Shown: piece by piece, positions 12,876 through 16,222 of the stretch
How positions within the stretch are numbered: position 1 is the stretch's first letter
How the letters are laid out: each line of letters begins with the position of its first letter
Assembly (NCBI GenBank): GCA_038227745.1
Contig: JBBRPS010000133.1
Coordinates: forward strand, 1 to 16,222
Length of the DNA: 16,222 nt
Reading direction: 5' to 3'
From: DASPXY01 sp038227745
Lineage (GTDB): Bacteria; Planctomycetota; Planctomycetia; Gemmatales; Gemmataceae
Translations under genes and position numbers: made by a program
Notes under the pieces: generated by a model
The model's input: only the letters and a program-made list of their open reading frames with translations
Told to the model about the DNA's origin: nothing
Database searches by the model: none

Positions 12876-14777
12876 ATGACTCACGGGCAACGGACCTTTC
12901 GCTGTGTCCTACCGGCACTGCTCCTGGCCGCTGTCGGCGCTCACGGCGGGCTGCCGCAGGCCAGGTCCGGACAGGGAAAACCGCCGCCGGTCCTCGTCGT
13001 GCAGGCGGTCTACCTCGGGGCCAGCGCGCAGGTGGTGGCCGACACCGTCGCCGCGCCGATCGAGCAGCAGGTGAACGGCGTCGAGGGCATGCTCCACATG
13101 GCGTCCCGGTGTACCGACGACGGCGGCTACACCCTCGCGGTTACCTTCCGCCACGGCGTCGATGTCAAGCTGGCGCGCGTTCTGGTGCAGAACCGCGTCA
13201 ATCTCGCCCTGCCGATCCTTCCGGATGTGGTCAAGCGCGGCGGGGTGACGGTCGAGCAGAAGCCGGCCGGCGTGCTGCTGCTGGTGAAAGTGTTCTCCCC
13301 GAGCCGCCGCTACGACACGCTCTACCTGGGCAACTACGCGGCCCTCCAATTCCAACAGCCTCTGTCCCGGCTGCCCGGGGTCACGCGGGTCATCTGTCTC
13401 GGCCGGCCCGATCAGGCCATCCGTGTCTGGCTCGACCCGACGAGGATGGCGTCTCTCAAGTTGGACGGCGCCGACGTGCTCCGGGCGATCGAGGAACAGA
13501 ATCTGCAAGTCGGCGGCGGCGCGAAGAAGGGCAAGGCGCCGGACGAGCCGCTCGTTCTCAAGGTTCCCGGTCGGGAAGTCGAGCCGGAGGCGCTGGAAAA
13601 CCTCATCCTCAAGACCACTCCTGATGGCCGTACCGTCCGCCTGAAAGACGTGGCCCGCGTCGAGGTGACGAACGCACCCAGGGCGAGCGACGCCCTCTTC
13701 AACGGGGACGCGGTGGTGCTCCTGGCAGTTCAGCCGACTCCCCAAGCTCGGCCGCGGGAGTTGAGTGAAGCCCTGCGCAAGGAACTGGGGCGACTGCGCG
13801 CCCGCCTCCCCGAGGGGATGGCCATCGAGGTCGCCTTTGACTCCACCCCGAACCTGGAAGCCGCGGGGCGGCCGACGGCTCCCGCGTATCTGCAGCTCGA
13901 TTTGACCTTGCCGTCCGGCACGGCGCGGGGACGCACCCTGGAGGTGCTGCGACGTTGCCAGGCAGTCCTGCGTGACGTGGGGGGAGTGCAGGACACCCTT
14001 GGCATGACCGATAACCCGTTCGACTCCGCGCGGGGGCGGCCCTGCATCCTGGTGCGGCTGGCGCCCCCCGGCAAGAGGGCGTCGAGTCCGGAGAAGATCA
14101 CCGAGGCGATCCGCACCCGGCTCGGAAAGATCCCCGAGATGGCGGTGCGGGTGCGCGACCTGTCGGGGCCTGGGGGGGGCCCTCAATACGGTTACCCCCT
14201 CGACCTGGCCATCGCCGGGCCGGAGGCGGACCGTGTGCGGGGCCTGGCGAAGAAGCTCGCCGAGCGTCTCCGCCAGGGCAAGAAGCTGACGGACGTGTGG
14301 GAGGATCCGGACGCCACGCCCCGGCCGCAACTCTCCCTCGTGATAGACAGGGCCGCCGCCAAGCGCCAGGGCGTGACCACGGCGGAAATCTCCACCACCC
14401 TGCAGGTCTACCTCGGGTCGGTCAACGACTTCAAGCACTTCGGCCGGACCTGGCAAGTGCGCGTCCAGGCCACCCCGCGCCTGCGCGAACGGCCTGAGGA
14501 CATCCGGCAACTCAAGGTCCGCAACGGCAAGGGGGAGATGATCGCGCTCGGCGAACTCATGAAGGTCCGCGAAATTCAGGCCCCGGCGGCCATCGATCGC
14601 CTCGACACGCAGCCGATGGTCCACGTCACCGCCAACCCCGCGCCGGGGGTGACCCTCGCCGAGGCCCGCGCCCTCATCGACGCTGCGGCCGCGGAGGTCC
14701 GCAAGGAACTGCAACTGTCCAGCGAGTACCGGCTCACCTGGCTGCAGGAACCACCCGCGCCCAGCGAGCCGAAATAA
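12876..14777 (+). CDS. RND-efflux-pump-like protein lacking all transmembrane segments (secreted porter domains)
   Basis: A 633-residue protein related to AcrB/MexB-type RND permeases. A signal peptide (core about 10-22) stands where the first membrane helix would be. Residues 38-325 follow the first periplasmic half: VYLGASAQVVADTVAAPIEQ, NGVEGMLHMAS, VQNRVNLALPILPDVV, GVTVEQKP, GVTRVICLGR, IRVWLDPTRM and VRLKDVARVEV. Near residues 325-340 the chain passes straight into the second half: LTLPSGTARGRTLEVL, DRAAAKRQGVTTAEI, QVRVQATPRLR, IDRLDTQPMVHVTANP. It stops after YRLTWLQEPP, just where the eighth helix would start. Helices 2-7 and 8-12, with the proton-relay residues, are absent, so it cannot be a proton-driven pump on its own. 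ATG 12876 has AAGGG upstream. No adaptor or outer-membrane channel gene is adjacent. Confidence 0.85.
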   Translation: MTHGQRTFRCVLPALLLAAVGAHGGLPQARSGQGKPPPVLVVQAVYLGASAQVVADTVAAPIEQQVNGVEGMLHMASRCTDDGGYTLAVTFRHGVDVKLARVLVQNRVNLALPILPDVVKRGGVTVEQKPAGVLLLVKVFSPSRRYDTLYLGNYAALQFQQPLSRLPGVTRVICLGRPDQAIRVWLDPTRMASLKLDGADVLRAIEEQNLQVGGGAKKGKAPDEPLVLKVPGREVEPEALENLILKTTPDGRTVRLKDVARVEVTNAPRASDALFNGDAVVLLAVQPTPQARPRELSEALRKELGRLRARLPEGMAIEVAFDSTPNLEAAGRPTAPAYLQLDLTLPSGTARGRTLEVLRRCQAVLRDVGGVQDTLGMTDNPFDSARGRPCILVRLAPPGKRASSPEKITEAIRTRLGKIPEMAVRVRDLSGPGGGPQYGYPLDLAIAGPEADRVRGLAKKLAERLRQGKKLTDVWEDPDATPRPQLSLVIDRAAAKRQGVTTAEISTTLQVYLGSVNDFKHFGRTWQVRVQATPRLRERPEDIRQLKVRNGKGEMIALGELMKVREIQAPAAIDRLDTQPMVHVTANPAPGVTLAEARALIDAAAAEVRKELQLSSEYRLTWLQEPPAPSEPK

Positions 14778-14807
14778 GGCCAAGCCAGGGGGAAAGTGGC
14801 CAGCGAG

Positions 14808-14840
14808 CGGCGGGCTTTACGCCCGCCGTCTTTCCCGTGT
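14808..14840. terminator. Intrinsic terminator between convergent genes
   Basis: CGGCGGGC (14808-14815) pairs perfectly with GCCCGCCG (14821-14828) around a TTTAC loop, followed by a T-rich stretch ending in GTGTTTT. It is 31 bases after the stop of the RND-like gene and 20 bases from the stop of the leftward FGE gene. It probably ends the rightward transcript and perhaps also the leftward one. Confidence 0.75.
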
Positions 14841-14847
14841 TTTCCCC

Positions 14848-16119
14848 TCAGCGGGCGCAGCGGAAGCCGACGTGCGAGGCGGCGCTCGTCGGCTCGCCCT
14901 TGCCGCGGGCGCCCGCCATGTAGCGCACACAGTAGTTGTCGCAGCACAGGAACGAGCCGCCGCGCTGCACGCGCTTCGGCACGCCTGGCTCGTGCGGGTC
15001 GAAGCTGGCCTCCGGACCCTGCGGGTTGCGCTTCGGCCCCTTGCCGTAGTAGTCCGGCGTGTACCAGTCGCCGCACCACTCCCACACGTTCCCCGACATG
15101 TCGTGCAGGCCGTAGCCGTTCGCCGGAAACGACGCCACCGGCGCCGTGCCCTGGTGACCGTCCTTCGACGTGTTCTCCACGGGGAAGGTGCCCTGCCAGA
15201 TGTTCGCCATGCACTTGCCGCCCGGCTCCGCCTCGTCGCCCCAGTAGTAGCGCTTGCGGTCGAGGCCCCCGCGAGCCGCGAACTCCCACTCGGCCTCGGT
15301 CGGCAGCCGCTTCTTCGCCCACTTGCAGTACGCCAGCGCGTCTTCGTAGCAGACGTGGACGACGGGGTGCTTCTCGCGACCTTTCAGATCGCTCTTCGGC
15401 CCCTCGGGGTGCCGCCAGCTCGCCCGGTTGACCGGCTGCCACCACTGCTTGTGGTCGTCGAGACCGAACAGGCGCCGCGGCGGCGCGAAGACGATGGAGA
15501 ACGGTTCCGGATTCGGATACACCACGGCCACGCCGCCCCAGGGCACCGTCCCGGGTACGCCCTGTCCGGGGGCGGCAGCCAGGGCGTGGAAGTAGAGAGG
15601 CTGGAAGCCAAGGGCCGCCGGCTTCAGGTGCGGGAAGTCCTTCAGGTTCGGCTTGCGCTCCGCAAGGGTCACGTACCTGGTCGCCTGGACGAACTTCGCG
15701 AACTCCTCGTTGGTGACCTCCGTCCTGTCCATCCAGAAGCCATCGACGTGGACCAGGTGGACCGGCTCGGCGTTGTCGGGGAACTCCTCGGAACCCATCC
15801 AGAAGCTGCCGCCGGGGATCCACACCATCCCCTCCGGCGCCGGCCCCGGTGCGGGCGCGTCGCTGACCTGCGCGACCTCCTCCACCTCCTCGGTCTTCGG
15901 GGCAGAGTGGAACCAGCCCTTGACGAAGCGCGTGGCGTAATGGAACTCGTCGGGGAAGAACAGCCACCAGGCCAGCACCAGTCCGCCGAGCGCCGCGGCG
16001 AACACGACCAGGCGCCGGCGGTTCGTCCACGGCCGGGCGCCCCGCGCCTGCGGCGCCGCGGGCAGTGCGTAGTCATTCGACGTTTTCGCGGTCGGCTTGC
16101 GCCGGATACGATGGCTCAT
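14848..16119 (-). CDS. Membrane-anchored formylglycine-generating enzyme (SUMF1/FGE family)
   Basis: A 423-residue protein on the minus strand; the ATG at 16119 (MSHRIRRKP) is preferred because upstream in-frame codons come from repeat and leader sequence. One transmembrane helix (about 36-55) after a basic N-terminus predicts a type II anchor with the enzyme outside the cytoplasm. The FGE-sulfatase domain covers about 96-423: GMVWIPGGSFWMGS, VDGFWMDRTEVTNEEFAKFV, NRASWRHPEGP, HPVVHVCYEDALAYCKWAKKRLPTEAEWE, GYGLHDMSGNVWEWCGDWY and SASHVGFRCA-like end. The catalytic pair of true FGE (Cys336/Cys341 in human SUMF1) is matched by Cys392 and Cys397 in GGSFLCCDNYCVRY. It should therefore oxidise a Cys in sulfatases to formylglycine, using copper and oxygen. 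An extra Cys393 adjoins the active site. No sulfatase gene is in the window. Confidence 0.9.
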   Translation of the reverse strand: MSHRIRRKPTAKTSNDYALPAAPQARGARPWTNRRRLVVFAAALGGLVLAWWLFFPDEFHYATRFVKGWFHSAPKTEEVEEVAQVSDAPAPGPAPEGMVWIPGGSFWMGSEEFPDNAEPVHLVHVDGFWMDRTEVTNEEFAKFVQATRYVTLAERKPNLKDFPHLKPAALGFQPLYFHALAAAPGQGVPGTVPWGGVAVVYPNPEPFSIVFAPPRRLFGLDDHKQWWQPVNRASWRHPEGPKSDLKGREKHPVVHVCYEDALAYCKWAKKRLPTEAEWEFAARGGLDRKRYYWGDEAEPGGKCMANIWQGTFPVENTSKDGHQGTAPVASFPANGYGLHDMSGNVWEWCGDWYTPDYYGKGPKRNPQGPEASFDPHEPGVPKRVQRGGSFLCCDNYCVRYMAGARGKGEPTSAASHVGFRCAR

Positions 16120-16179
16120 CGCTCCACTCTGTGTGTCAGGTCCTGGTGAAAAAGGAACACCCGCCGCGGGGAGGTCGGA

Positions 16180-16222
16180 CACAAGCCCGAAGCGCAAGCG
16201 AGGGACCACCCCTCGCTTGCGC
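16180..16222. repeat. Palindromic repeat, copy 3 (cut by window end)
   Basis: ACACAAGCCCGAAGCGCAAG continues to GCGAGGG, then a 5-base spacer and the mirror CCCTCGCTTGCGC. The visible inner stem is 13 perfect pairs (16192-16204 with 16210-16222). The remaining right arm lies beyond the window. It sits about 60 bases upstream of the FGE start. Confidence 0.75.

Noticed and set aside
14872..16149. A 425-codon open frame on the plus strand
   Set aside because: It mirrors the FGE gene, whose motifs including the active-site cysteines are unambiguous on the minus strand.

Overview
The window is very GC-rich and looks like chromosomal DNA of a planctomycete, most likely from the Gemmata/Gemmataceae side of the phylum. 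Pointers are the caspase-WD40 fusion, the kinase-like protein joined to a cytochrome-associated extracytoplasmic domain, a formylglycine-generating enzyme, fused ABC-2 permease halves, and palindromic repeats built on ACAAGCCCGAAGCGC..GCGAGGG. The assignment comes from gene content and style, not from a marker gene.

Layout, left to right. The last 29 codons of a purN-like gene (3-92) precede a small retropepsin-like aspartic protease gene (167-580). A four-gene rightward cluster follows (867-8017): a membrane-anchored kinase-like protein of the TerY-P-associated type whose catalytic aspartates appear lost; two tandem paralogous secreted proteins; and a secreted caspase-family protease with an EF-hand-like loop, one seven-bladed WD40 propeller and a C-terminal YfaP/DUF2135 domain. 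The cluster ends in a long perfect hairpin (8096-8144) and a large imperfect palindrome (8154-8295).

A leftward gene for a double-length ABC-2 permease (8487-10337) comes next, diverging from a small STAS-like gene (10595-10927). A 709-bp stretch then holds a palindromic repeat and the frameshifted remnant of a Tyr/Pro/Val-rich protein gene. After it lies a response regulator with an HD-GYP output domain (11637-12650), a second repeat copy, and a gene for an RND-transporter-like protein that has kept both periplasmic porter halves but lost all transmembrane segments (12876-14777). A tail-to-tail terminator separates that gene from a leftward, membrane-anchored formylglycine-generating enzyme (14848-16119). 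A third repeat copy is cut by the window edge.

The best candidates for something undescribed are the 867-8017 cluster, which reads as an envelope signalling module (cytoplasmic pseudokinase linked through the membrane to secreted partners and a secreted caspase), and the membrane-free RND ectodomain protein. All functional coupling between genes is inferred from order and spacing.
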